A DNA stretch of 64,000 bases from Actinomucor elegans (Eukaryota > Mucoromycota > Mucoromycetes > Mucorales > Mucoraceae), in contig JAMSLZ010000003.1 in assembly GCA_026027325.1 (NCBI GenBank), positions 1,116,001 to 1,180,000 on the forward strand. Reading direction: 5' to 3'. The position numbers were made by a program, and so were the translations under genes. This document shows positions 21,971-33,357 of this stretch, piece after piece. The first letter of the stretch is position 1; each line of letters opens with the position of its first letter. The notes under the pieces were generated by a model, which did not search any database, had not been told where the DNA came from, and saw only the letters and a program-made list of their open reading frames with translations.

Positions 21971-22699
21971 TAACACTTGTCCAACTATAGAGCCACGCGT
22001 TTGTGATAAAATATTTTGTTTCTAAATAGCAGATTTATTGACAGATTAGACAAGACAAAGCCATAAGTGATTATAAAAGAATTAAACTATTGCGTTTATT
22101 TAAAATAGCTTTTTGGCTTTTAAATATGAAAGGAGAGAATGGTTATGTTGATGGCTACAAACTAGCCACAGCGTGTACTCAAACAGGGTTCTAGATAAAA
22201 AGGAGAATGGTAAGCATATTGATAATTTTTACAATAGTGTATACTTACAAACTCTGTATCCACAATGTGGACACCAACTAGTCAAATAGTAAATTCTATG
22301 GGTGTAGCAGTAATTTTTTCCACCCCACATCAGAACACCTGTTACCTGGGATTTGATAGGACGTTGCATTGTGATTATTAGTAAGAAAAAGTGGTTTAAT
22401 GTTTAATTCTACGTTAAAGAATAATAAAGAGGGTATTATGCGTAGATCAGAAAAGAGAAAGGAAAGGCTATTTAAATACTCAATCCAGGTTCTTTGATTT
22501 AAAGGTTTACAACAAAGAAGTTCTAATTTAATTGACTACCAAACCAAGACCAGAACAGGTCTTTGTTACCATTCTACAGAAAAACTTGTTCATAATGGAC
22601 AACATAATCTGCTGCGAACTTTATTTAACAGAATTACTGAGGATATACTATATTATTAGTAACTGATTGACACCAGGATACCTTTTTTTTTCCATATAA

Positions 22700-22990
22700 A
22701 CAAGATCTATAGATCTATAGATCTCTTGACTAAGCCCGGCCAAATATCGCGTCTGATAGGCAGTCTATACCCAGAATGAATTTATATATATATTAGGCCT
22801 TTATTAAAAGTAATTTTCGGTTATTAATCTTTTTATCCCGTTTTTACGTTGGAGAAAATGCACCTTTGTACTAATTACAATCTCTCTTTCTCTATCTCTC
22901 TCTCACACAAAGAAAAGTTCATAGTGCCCTAGACAACAATAGACTCATGTTATTTCGTTAAGTGTTATAATTCCCTTTTTTTTTAGAAAG
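22700..22990 (-). repeat. Long copy of the dispersed-repeat family (copy 2)
   Basis: It begins with overlapping AGATCTATAGATCT palindromes (22703-22723), then the core (minus strand ATCAGACGCGATATTTGGCC), then about 200 bp matching the copy at 21570-21850. It includes a CT-rich tract (22890-22910). Confidence 0.7.
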
Positions 22991-23495
22991 AAAGACTTAT
23001 TGTAAATAATGATAAGAAAGGTATGTGATGAAATTCGCGCTTTCAATAGCTGTAGCGTCAATATGACTGTAGTTTGCGTGTAATCAGCCAATAATCCCAG
23101 ATAATCGGATGATCTTGTGATACTCTAATCATGCTAGTTACTTGAATCTCTTGCAGCTTGCGGAAATGTGTTCCTGGATACACTAACTGAATTCAACTCA
23201 TAGCCTCTTTTGTAATCATCTGCTCTCCAGAAGAGGCAAATGCACGAAGAAAGGAAAAGGACTTAAGAGCTCTATTGCCGGTACCGTATCTTGAATTCAA
23301 CTAATATATGATATATAATAGCATTATAATCTAACTTAATCGCGCTACCGAATTGATAAATGCCGACTCTTGAAGAAGGGGTTTGAATTGGAACAATAGC
23401 ATGCTGTATTATGACACGTCTCGATTAGAATATATAACTATTGTAGATCTGTATATTCGGTACCCATCGCATCTCTTTTTGTCAGACCAACGTTT
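22991..23495. other. Spacer upstream of the subtilase gene
   Basis: No gene is seen. The last 150 bp probably include the subtilase promoter (AT-rich, with TATATAAC at about 23434). Confidence 0.4.
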
Positions 23496-25129
23496 ATGTA
23501 CATGCGCTTAAGTTTGTCTTATATTATTATCGGCCTATGGCTTATTTCAACAGCCACGGCATCAAGAGTATATCCATATATTGTATTCTTGAACCCTTCA
23601 GCACCAGTTCCTCCAAAACCCATTAACAAATCAATTCAGCATCGCTCAGCAGCTCGAAACATGACTGATGTTACAAATAATCACCCCAAAGGATATTTAA
23701 CACAGGCACCAGAAGTCTACTCTATTGGAAGCTTTCGCTGGTACATGGACCATATGGACGATGAGGACGCAGAAATTTTAAATAAACGCAATGAGATATC
23801 GCATATGCACAAAGATGACCCAGTATTCCACATCTCAGAGCAAGTTCAAACACATTTACCAAGTTGGGCAAGTTGTTATATATATATCAAGTAATTTGAT
23901 AAAAGACATGCAAGATCTGATATATGAAATGCCATATTTCAAATATAGGGTTTAGATAGAATCGATCAACACAACAAACGTAGTGATGACAAGTTCCATT
24001 ACCCTTCTTCAGCTGGGGAAGGCGTTGATATATACTTGATTGATACTGGCGTCAATGTGGATCATGTTGATTTCGACGGACGTGCTAAACATGGTCCCAC
24101 GTTTGTATCGCGCTCTGAAGATCCATATGATGCTAATGGACATGGAAGTTTTGTCGCAGGCGTATGTTGCGGTATGTATACGAAAGTCTTTGTTTGTTTC
24201 CTTCTTTCTAATAGCAATTTATCACAACAAGGAAAAGTTCACGGTATAGCTAAGAAAGCAACAGTTATATCACTCAAGGCACTAGACCAAGAGGGTTCTG
24301 GAAGACTAAGTAATATACTACTAGCATTACATTGGATTGTTAAGCGCCACATTGGAAACCCGGGAGCTAAATCGATTGTAAAGTAAGTGTAATAAACTCA
24401 CTCGCTTGGTTGTTATCAATGCTGAAAAGTACATTCAATAGCCTATCCTTGGCATCTGAATTCCATTTACCTACAAATCAAGTTATAGAAGAAGCCATAG
24501 GATTAGGCATTCATTTCTCAATTGCAGGCATGTAAACCTATAACATATCCTGCTCTTTATATCTAATCAAAACAACAATAGCTGGCAACCAAGGAAATGA
24601 TGCTTGCAAATATTCACCCGCATCAGTCAAAAGCGCGCTGGTCGTAGGCGCTACCGATAAAGACGATACCATTGCTTCCTATTCAAACTTTGGCCCTTGT
24701 GTCGGCATTTACGCACCAGGAACTTCTATCACTTCCATTTGGTATAATCATAGGACAAGCGTACATACTCTTTCGGGTACCTCTATGGCTGCACCTCACG
24801 TTACCGGGGTTATGGCCTTGTTGCTTGCAGAGAAAAACTACACACCATCTGAACTGATTAACAAAATCAAAGACACCGCCACAACTTCACTTAGTTCCAA
24901 ATCAAAAGTTTCAGGTATCGTTGATAAAATATCTCGACTAATAGGTGCTGAATACGAAGATACTACAGACGCAGTCAAATTGCTCTATATGGGTTGGATA
25001 AGCAGTAGTTTTGCGAATTCAGATTTCTCACTTTCTTCATCAACCTCTACAATGCATCTACCAATGGCCTACATAATACAGCCTCTTCTATCATTACTTT
25101 TGTTTTCCGGATTTTTTATTTTGTGTTAA
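23496..25129 (+). CDS. Secreted subtilisin-like serine protease with C-terminal hydrophobic tail
   Basis: S8 peptidase of 459 aa. Exons: 23496-23867, 23949-24171, 24232-24382, 24442-24527, 24582-25129. A signal peptide (LSYIIIGLWLISTATAS) precedes a propeptide of I9 type (YPYIVFLNPSAP). The catalytic domain carries LIDTGV (Asp), NGHGSFVAG (His), AAGNQGND (oxyanion Asn) and LSGTSMAAPHVTG (Ser). The His block reads GHGSF rather than the usual GHGTH. The C-terminus ends in a hydrophobic stretch (SLLLFSGFFILC) after a Ser-rich spacer, suggesting a GPI or membrane anchor. Two introns need GC donors: 23868-23948 (GCAAGT, joining PSW to GLDRIDQ) and 24528-24581 (GCATGT, joining FSIA to AGNQG). Confidence 0.9.
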
Positions 25130-25573
25130 TAGTCTTATTGGTCCCTCCCCTTCTCGATGTCCCAATAAACACAGTTAGGTGAAATATTTGCGCCATATTA
25201 ATTGGGTTTTCAGTAAGCTGTCGGTTTAATGACATCATTAGTAGATTGTTAAATCAAATATTCTTTTGTAATAAATGGAGAGCAGTATGTAATATTGCAA
25301 AAAAAAAAATCTGTAGTATTATGCATTTAATCATTATTATTATTATTATTATTACACTGATGTTGTGATATCGTTGCTTAGTTTTATAGTTTGCTTATAT
25401 TAGATTACGCATGATCACATCCTTGTTTTTTTGTTACATGCTGATCTATGTTAGTACTGGAGAAAATAATAAGCGGCAAGGATACCATGCATATTCATGG
25501 TACTAAATATAAAAAGCTGATTTGGGTATTTGCTCATTACTGTGTACTAGAAATATACGTATTTTACAAAGCC

Positions 25574-25828
25574 TATGCATAAAATATGATATAACTATTG
25601 CGCTTTATTCAAATAGTAGTTGTAGTAAATATAGTGTTTCCTTGTGAATTGGTATTAATTATCAGATACAACATCAAATTAAAGAACATAGAGATATTAG
25701 GAATGTGTTAAAAGGGCCGAAAAATCCCAAGGATATTATTTTCTGAATATTTGTTCACAAGGAAACACTATATTTACTACAACTACTATTTGAATAAAGC
25801 GCAATAGTTATATCATATTTTATGCATA
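25574..25828. repeat. Perfect inverted repeat, 75-bp arms, 105-bp loop
   Basis: The left arm 25574-25648 (TATGCATAAAATATG ... CCTTGTGAA) and right arm 25754-25828 are exact reverse complements. Imperfect pairing extends about 10 bp outward (TTTACAA). It is unrelated in sequence to the 97-bp hairpin 4 kb upstream. No coding capacity. Confidence 0.93.
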
Positions 25829-25880
25829 AGCATTGTAAATTATCTGCATGCCATCTACCAAGTTGGATCGAAAGATCCAC

Positions 25881-25925
25881 TGATCTCACCACCGATTTTG
25901 GGCAAATGCTGCATCAGATTAATAG
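25881..25925 (-). repeat. Short dispersed-repeat copy
   Basis: The minus strand reads AATCTGATGCAGCATTTGCC then AAAATCGGTGGTGAGATC, matching the family core, 50 bp from the 75-bp hairpin. Confidence 0.6.
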
Positions 25926-27094
25926 ATTTTGCAGAAAATGGACTGGCGTGTCCGGCAACAACCCTATTTTACCTGCAATGCATTGAATTTATTATACTCT
26001 TTTATCAATTTATATTCTTCATTGAGCCAATGACTTTTTTTCAAGGAAAAAAATGTGGCTCTACGAGAGTCAACCGTAATACATAGAGAAACATGCGAGT
26101 TTATATTTAGTTTTTCTTTTGAAACATCTAATTATCGTGCTAAGAGTTATAAACTATATCTTAGTTTGAATGAAACAGAACTAGAGTAGCGATCTATGAT
26201 GCTGAAAACACTGTGCAGCAACACTAGTTTTAGGGCTACCAGTATACTTCGGCTTTTCAATAAAACAATAGTAGGTACTATATAGTCAGAGATACGTTCA
26301 AGAGCTGCCACCAAGTACTATGGCTGATCGGCAGACTTTGGTTCTTTATGAAAGGCATACCCTTACATAATATGGTGAGTAAGCCCCTGTTTTAGCTCAG
26401 GGAAACTTACGTAAGTTTAGTTCATTCTGAGTTTCTAAGTTAAAAAAGTGGGGATACTCACATAAATAGTATAGCCAAGCACCTCGAACCAATCGCAATG
26501 GATCAACTTAATTCCCTTGCATTCAAGGTTTTCCAGGTCTTTAAAATCAATCCGTAAAAGGAAAATGACCAGGTTTGGCAGGACGGCGTTTTTTTTTTTT
26601 TACAGTTCAATGGAAGGATATTGGAATAGGGTGATAAAATAAATAAATGAAACCCTAGTTTGACGGTTTCGATAGGAAAAAAAATCGCTTTATGTATTTT
26701 CCTTAGAAACAGATGATCTTGAATGAAAAGCTTAACGACTGTACATGTAATTTTGGCTGGGAACGGTAGCTGTAACTTTCCCCGCGTTTTCCTCGATACA
26801 TCTCCGAATTCAGTAAAAGAAAGAGCGGAAGTTTCTTGGCTTGCTTACTCACGTTTCGATCCATCCGGGTCGCATCAAATAACTCAGGTATTCGTCTTGG
26901 GAATAGCAGAGTGTTTGATCTCAAGGGGGGAAAAGAGCTGTTTACTGCATACACCGAATCATGAGAAACAGGTGGAGCTACAATTCAATTTTGCCGCTTG
27001 AGAACTTTCCTTTGAGCCCTGAAGACCCGACAAAGCATTTCATAATCAAACATTTCCCGCTATTATTCAACTCGTCCCAGTTTTCGCCCTTTTT

Positions 27095-27106
27095 CATATA
27101 AAAAGG
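27095..27106 (+). promoter_or_regulatory. TATA box of the Mig1/CreA-like gene
   Basis: CATATAAAAAGG, about 50-60 bp upstream of the ATG. Confidence 0.5.
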
Positions 27107-27154
27107 CACCAGCCTTACCTAGAGAAAAATTTTCATTCATATTTTTATTTCCTA

Positions 27155-27961
27155 ATGAACCTCGAAATCAATATCGATAACGAAACAAGACCATACAAAT
27201 GCGATTTCTGTGAAAAGTCTTTCTATCGATTGGAACATAAAGTACGCCATGTTCGAACGCACACCGGTGAAAAGCCTCATCGATGTATCTTCGATGACTG
27301 TGATAAAAGATTCGCTCGCTCTGATGAACTTCAAAGACATATTCGGGTTCACAACTCACCTAATATGATGCCTCTACGGAGCAGAAGAAAAACATCAAAG
27401 CCACAACTGCCTTCCGATGAAGAAGATTACTTGCGTCAGCAACAACATTGCTCTGTTCTTCGCTTATCACCTTATCCCAAACCCACACCAACAATCAAAA
27501 TATATCCTCGACAGACCCAAGATCAACAATCGCGCGCTCAAGAGCGCCGTATTTCATCATCTTCCGAACTGCATCATTGTTTAGCAGCAGGCTGCTTCAA
27601 ATCATTTTGGAGAAAAGGACAACTTGTCCGCCATATAGATCAATGCCACGGCGTCCAAGTGTCTCGAGAAGATGTTACAGATAAACAAAAATTGGCGCAA
27701 CTCTTGGACAATATACTTCATCTGCCCTTTTCCCCTCGCTCTTCTGATGATACTTCAACTTGCTCTTCTCAAGCCTCATCACCTCGCTCATTACAAGAGA
27801 GCTGTCACTCTTTCTTTGCCGAGCACAAAAATGATATTATTACTCTACCATCCCTTAAAGAGATATTGATGCCTGCTATATTAAGCTCCCCTACTGACTA
27901 CAGTCAGAATGTTCAAAGTAGCCTGACACTCCCTTCTTTTAGGTCTTTGTTCTCAAATTAG
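27155..27961 (+). CDS. C2H2 zinc-finger factor of Mig1/CreA type
   Basis: Predicted DNA-binding repressor, 268 aa, intronless. Two N-terminal fingers at residues about 11-67 match the Mig1/CreA pair closely: [20 protein letters not shown], the linker RTHTGEKPH, then [18 protein letters not shown]. Mig1/CreA factors bind GC-rich sites and mediate carbon catabolite repression. A third, atypical finger occurs near residue 140 ([20 protein letters not shown], then HIDQCH). The C-terminal part is Ser-rich ([14 protein letters not shown]) and ends with a [10 protein letters not shown] segment that might be an effector motif. Finger type is secure; the regulon is inferred. Confidence 0.85.
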   Translation: MNLEINIDNETRPYKCDFCEKSFYRLEHKVRHVRTHTGEKPHRCIFDDCDKRFARSDELQRHIRVHNSPNMMPLRSRRKTSKPQLPSDEEDYLRQQQHCSVLRLSPYPKPTPTIKIYPRQTQDQQSRAQERRISSSSELHHCLAAGCFKSFWRKGQLVRHIDQCHGVQVSREDVTDKQKLAQLLDNILHLPFSPRSSDDTSTCSSQASSPRSLQESCHSFFAEHKNDIITLPSLKEILMPAILSSPTDYSQNVQSSLTLPSFRSLFSN

Positions 27962-28398
27962 TGCTCCTTTCCTATGTATAATTCTCATAGCCAAATACCC
28001 TTTTATTTTTACATAATGTACATATTAATAAAAAATTCATACTGCCTCTACCTATGATAACTTTCATATACTACTACCCAACCGAATTACCCTTGTTTTG
28101 TCCAGGCTCAATCTCATTAACATGACGTGAGTTCTGTGATAAATTAAGTGACTAATATATTATTAATAATGAATTGGTTTGTTTTTATCAAACTAGCACA
28201 TGTTGCCTATTATCTCACACAGTTTCTAGAATAAAACGATAGTATCTCGTGCAAGTGCTCACTGTAAAAATACTACAGCAGGTGTGCCTGGTGCTTGGAT
28301 CTATTGAAATAATATCCCTTTGCAAAATACCATGTTTTTTTCGTATTGTTTGTGAATCTCAAAGTAATGTTTGTAGGCAAAAAAAAAAAGAGACTCAT

Positions 28399-28668
28399 TC
28401 AACATGATACTGAGCTCTGAAATGAAGCAGATAGCGGCAAAAAAGCTGTACCAAACGTTTTTACTTCCTGTGATTCTCTATCATACTGCGTCTTGTAACA
28501 AAAGAAACGCACTGGATGAGAAGTAAAGAGTTTCATATACGCTCTCAGAAAGAAAATGTTTACCATAGATCCTTCAGGTACGATGTCTAGACTACAGTAC
28601 TTATATGAGTCTGGTCTATTACTATTTTGACAGGTCGTAGTACCGAGTTTATTCTTTTCAATAAGCAT
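28399..28668 (-). CDS. Hypothetical protein (uncertain)
   Basis: An 89-aa ATG-started frame downstream of the uL23m gene on the same strand. There is no recognised domain, signal peptide or splice structure. It may be a small gene, a decayed fragment, or chance. Confidence 0.2.
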   Translation of the reverse strand: MLIEKNKLGTTTCQNSNRPDSYKYCSLDIVPEGSMVNIFFLRAYMKLFTSHPVRFFCYKTQYDRESQEVKTFGTAFLPLSASFQSSVSC

Positions 28669-28719
28669 ACATCTATATTATTTACATGATCTTTATTATT
28701 ATTTGGGGGAGATGGCCTC

Positions 28720-29258
28720 TTATTTCTTCTTGCTATGTTCAGCCTCCATCCTTGCTTGTAATTCATCGTTCACTTGCTTCAACTTGGTTCTTTCTTCTTC
28801 AGTACCTCTGAAACGCCAGCCCTTCATTTTACGTCCTGCGGCCTTTGATCCAAGTCTACCTTGTTCTAAATCCAACTTGCACCATTCAGGGTCCTTGGGC
28901 CAATGGAAAGCTTCGTCAAGAGTAACAATTGCTTTCTTATAAGCAGAGGAAGCGACTTCCATTTTGCCATTACGTGCTTTCTTGTGAACTGTTGCATAAT
29001 TCATTGTACGCACTTCTTGTACGTTGACGCCGTAAATGTTGGTTAAATAAGAATGAATATCAAACTTGTTGCAACTGGGTGGCACTCGGAAAGCAACTTG
29101 ATTAGGTTGAAGGTTGGGTGCTCGAACCATTTTGAAAACAATGTTAGGTAAATACACCTTGTCTAAAAAAAAAAAAAGGACATGATTAGTAAAACGAATG
29201 GGCATAGATCGACTCCTTATTGAGACATACTAAGGCCTTGGCGGAATGTAGATGCCAT
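28720..29258 (-). CDS. Mitochondrial large-subunit ribosomal protein uL23m
   Basis: Component of the mitoribosome exit-tunnel region (MRPL23; yeast Mrp20). Exons 29258-29231 and 29162-28720 encode 156 aa; the 28-nt first exon supplies MASTFRQGL and is joined across a GTATGT...TTTAG intron with a T13 run. The body shows the L23 core: KVYLPNIVFKMVRAP, VAFRVPPSCNKFDIHSYL, NIYGVNVQEVRTMNY, then an extension with GRKMKGWRFRG and a Lys/Glu-rich tail, as in fungal and animal mitochondrial L23. The assignment is firm from motif order. Confidence 0.88.
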
Positions 29259-30261
29259 GATGCTTCAATTATGACAGTTCAGAGAAGAGGAAAATAAAAC
29301 AAGGTAGGGGGTTGCCTATTAGTATGAACAAGGTCCGCTTTTCGCACCTCGAAAAAAAGGTCACAAAAGCCACTCAGCATAAAAGTCTCGTAAGGTATGC
29401 CCTTTTTATTCATAACCTATGCACTAAAACCTATTGCAGTTGCTGCTGGATTACCAAATAGTTCATAACTTCAAACGATTGAGTGCACTATTAGTTGGCG
29501 ATCAATCTGAAGATGCAGTGAAAGATAAATACAGTAGAAATTGATTATAATGTGTTAATGAGTGTAGTATATCCATTGTATTGTAATTAAAGAGAGGTAT
29601 TTATAAATATGGTAGCCCAGTTTGAGCATGCATTGCCGATAACTATACCATTTGACCGAGATTAGTACATAGACTTAGAAATGATTGCATACTCTTATAT
29701 TAAATGTGCGCATTTCACTGCTAATCATTCACAAGTGCAATATAATCGTTGCATTTTAGTTAAATAAATGTTTAACATTTCATTCTGAACAGGGGTTATT
29801 GATTAATTACTATATTAGACCGAGATCAGTCGAGAAATCTATTAATGCATTCTACTGATTTTCCAATCATAATTTTTCTGTTAGATAGCCACAAGTGTAA
29901 ATAGACAATCTGCTTACTTATTAGTATGCTTCAAGTGCTAGTTTCTATATATACTGACTAAAAAGGAATATAATAATAGTGAAAATCAAAAACTCGGACC
30001 TTAGAAACCGTATAACGATCCCTAGCAATTGTGCTATTATTCCTAGCAATCGCTTAACTGTCAATTGACAGACTGACGTTTGCTGCATATTTCGCTGTAA
30101 TGGCTTAGAAAATATGCAAGAATAGACATCAAGGCAGTCACCTTGAAAGCGATTGGTTAGATCCGTGGTAAAAAATGCCAGGCTAAAAGAATTCCAATAT
30201 TTCCCCGCTTTTCTCCACACAACCTATTAATTGTTTTCCCTAAAGATACTGCTTTGTTTCA
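29259..30261. other. Spacer with two dispersed-repeat copies
   Basis: Repeat copies lie at about 29612-29665 and 29778-29840 in plus orientation. Otherwise AT-rich without a supported gene. The last 100 bp likely carry the TPC1 promoter. Confidence 0.45.
29778..29840 (+). repeat. Dispersed-repeat copy
   Basis: Starts TTTCATTCTGAACAGG and ends TTAGACCGAGATCAGTCGAG followed by AAATCT. One of the best matches to the family consensus. A weaker copy (CATTTGACCGAGATTAG) lies at 29648-29664. Confidence 0.75.
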
Positions 30262-31552
30262 ATGCCGTCTCATGTCACCTCTTCAAAACTAAACGCAAAC
30301 GAAACTGCGTTATGTGGTGGATTTGCAGGTCTTACTACAAGGTATTGTGAATGAGCAAGGCTTCAATCAGTTATATTTACCTCTTTTTTTTTTTTTTTTT
30401 CTTTCAGAATGGCTATTTCCCCGTTAGACGTTGTAAAAATCCGACTGCAAGTTCAACCAGAACCTTACACTCTCAAGCGCATCTTCAGCAACCACAGTAG
30501 AATTGATAGCGCAAAATATTCAGGCATTACACAAGCTTTTAGAACTATATTGAAGGAAGAAGGTGTGAGAGTAAGTAATAGATTTCTATAATTCACAAAC
30601 CGGCTCCTAAAATCTTTGTATTACAATAGGGTCTGTTTAAGGGCAACGTGGCAGCAGAATGGCTTTATGTCACTTATGGCGCTTCTCAGTTTTATGCGTA
30701 TTATTACTTGGATTCATTTCTTAAAACCGTATGTATTTTTATGTGTTCATGTTTGCATGTGCTGACTGAAGTTTTTTTTGTTTAGCAAACACAGATTACG
30801 CCTTCAATCAAACCATTTATATCAGGCATGCTTGCTGGCAGCTTTGCCACCGCGTCAACATATCCATTTGATCTGCTAAGAACGCGTTTTGCTATGCAGG
30901 GAACGAACAAGGTAGGATGAGTTGGCAGTTTAAAACTCGGATTTATTAACGAGTATGCATAGGTATATAACAGTATTCCACACGCAGTGTCGGATATTTA
31001 TGAAAAAGAAGGTGTTCGAGGGTTCTATCGTGGATTGGGGTCTTCTATCACTCAAATTATGCCCTACATGGGCTTGATGTTCTTTAGTTATGAGGGTCTA
31101 TGTTCAATTGTTCAGACTTTAAAGGTATACTTTTAGTACAACTTTTTGTATGCTTACTAACTTGATTCTAGGACAAGAAGATTATTTCTGATGACCATAA
31201 AAGGGCAGGCGATATGATTTGCGGATCGCTGGCAGGAATCATCAGTAAAACAGGTGTTTTCCCCTTGGATGTGGTTCGAAAACGCTTGCAAGTACAAGGA
31301 CCTCATATTACAGAATATGTTGTATCATCTATACCTAGCTATGCTCAACAAAATTCTGTGATTGGTTGTATCAGAAAGATCATTTATACAGAAGGATACT
31401 GGGCTCTATATAAAGGCATTGTTCCTGGTCTTTTGAAGGCGGGTCCATCTGGTGCCGTATACTTTTTAATGTTTGAATTAGCAAAGGATGGTATTACACA
31501 TTGGAAAGAATCAGGGTTTCAAATAGTTTTTGGTAGATCGTACCACTCTTAG
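30262..31552 (+). CDS. TPC1: Mitochondrial thiamine pyrophosphate carrier (SLC25 family)
   Basis: Inner-membrane carrier, 336 aa. Exons: 30262-30341, 30408-30570, 30630-30728, 30786-30911, 30963-31124, 31172-31552. The three SLC25 repeats each show the PxDxxxxRxQ-type signature: SPLDVVKIRLQVQ, YPFDLLRTRFAMQG and FPLDVVRKRLQVQG. The sequence, for instance GNVAAEWLYVTYGASQFYAY and GLGSSITQIMPYMGLMFFSYE, fits the Tpc1/SLC25A19 branch. Intron 1 holds a 17-nt T run before its acceptor. The carrier fold is certain and the TPP substrate likely, inferred from resemblance. It converges on an MFS gene (92 bp). Confidence 0.85.
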
Positions 31553-31644
31553 CCTATTGTTTGAAACTAATATACCCCTTTTTTCATTATTTATTACTTG
31601 AATATAAAGCTTTATTTACAAGATGTGCTTATTTCATTACAATA

Positions 31645-33206
31645 TTAATGACGATGGAAAAGTGAGAGTGTCTTTCTATACACTGCTGCCCAATCCAACA
31701 TGATAGGACTACAGACAATGAGTGATGCGCCAAACACAAGCATCAAAGTCTCAAATCCAGCAACGGACATGATGTATCCAGCAACTACAGGACCTATGAA
31801 CATACCAATGGAAAATGCCATGTTATACAACGCATAGACTGTATAAAAAAAAATGATTAGAATTTTAATCATTCTCAAATGATTTGTTAGTATACCTTGT
31901 GCATAGGCTGCTCCACCCTAGAAGAAAAAGAAAGTATATTGAGAATATATTCCATGTATTGTTACTTTCTAAAGATTACCATTTCACTAACAGTTTCACC
32001 CATTTCAGGAAGAACGGGCGTAAGTGTAACAGGACTTGAAAGACCAAAGACCATGAGCGGAGGAATGATCCAATAGATAGAAGAAAAGTGAAGAGCAACA
32101 AGAGGTGAGGCAAAGGCCATCATAACCATACCAGTAGCTGAGATTGCTTGTCTTCCCATCTATACATAATGTTAGTGATATGATTATTGCGATGTTGCAT
32201 ATCCTACCTTATCAGAAAGATGGCCAATGATTGGCGCAAGGAAGGCAGGCACAACCATTGCAACAAAAATCACTACAAAGGATAATTAGTAGTCAACGCT
32301 ATATATGGAAAGCTGCAGTACTTACAGCCAATAGTAGATGCAGATGCATCAAATGTATCTCTTAAATGTATAGGCAATGCAGGTTCAATGCCTGAAAATA
32401 CAGATGCACTGACTGTAACACACAATACACAGGACATAATACGCCAGTTCTTTAACAGATCAATCATTGTTAATTGTACTTTTTTGTTCTTGTTTTTGAC
32501 TAATGGTGTACTCTCATCCTCTGTAATATCCTCTTGGGCTCGTGAAACATGATCTTGTGTTTCTTCAATGTGATTGTGCTTGGGTTCTGCTAACCATACA
32601 ATCACTAAAAAGTTGATGACCGCTAAACCAGCACAGAATAGAAAGGGTGCAGCGAAACCTCCATGCTCTAATAGATATCCACCAGCTGCAGGAGAAATAG
32701 CGAAACCCACTGTATGTGCCGTCATTACAGTGCCCATGACTGCACCTAACTTGTTGGTAGGGAATACGTCAGCCAATAATCCAAGGCCAATTGTCCTATG
32801 ATATATGTATAAGCAACACATCATGCTGAAACGAAACTGCATTTACCAAGAAGCGCCACCTGCAACACCTTGCGCAACTCGAGCTAAAACCAACAAAGTG
32901 TAGCTATCTGCTGTAGCAAAAGCCAAGGTAGAAATCACTAAACCCAACATGCCTCCAATCATTGGATATCTTCTATTCTGATAGCGATCTGACAAAATGG
33001 CAAACACAGGTGTAGCTAACAACAATCCAAAGGCTATTTCATAATAAGTAATAAGTATCTTTTTTTTTTCTGCTGTAGTTGTATCTGAGATAATCATACC
33101 ATAGCAGCCAAACAAGAATCCAACCATGGTTGAATCACCTTTTAAACGGTCAATGACAATGATAGGGAGACAGGGTATAACAACGCCATAGACAAACATG
33201 TCACTA

Positions 33207-33237
<31 letters not shown>

Positions 33238-33357
33238 GTTATTTACTGTGAATTGCAACTCCAAGCATATTTACGTGAAAAGGGTAAATGCAACTACACT
33301 TGCTACGCCAAGACGTGAGTGTCTAGCTCTTGTCCATTTGTTGGTATAATCCGCCAT
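31645..33357 (-). CDS. MFS transporter, vesicular amine transporter-like (DHA1 type)
   Basis: Proton-coupled exporter with about 12 membrane helices, 434 aa. Exons (minus): 33357-33275, 33203-33100, 33033-32847, 32795-32326, 32272-32208, 32159-31980, 31917-31896, 31838-31645. The seventh exon is only 22 nt. Motif A occurs twice, as SDRYQNRRYP after helix 2 and GHLSDKMGRQA after helix 8. The antiporter-type motif C is AISPAAGGYLLEHGG. The order and wording, including GGAAYAQVYALYNMAFSIGM, resemble SLC18/VMAT-like fungal proteins. A long hydrophilic loop (ETQDHVSRAQEDITEDEST) divides the halves. Intron 1 contains a 27-nt sense T run. The substrate is unknown. Confidence 0.85.

Larger units (their letters stand above)
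25130..27094. other. Repeat-containing spacer
   Basis: Contains an ATT trinucleotide run (about 25333-25353), the 75-bp inverted repeat and a dispersed-repeat copy. Frames at 25898-26086 and 26703-27001 have no recognisable content. Confidence 0.4.
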
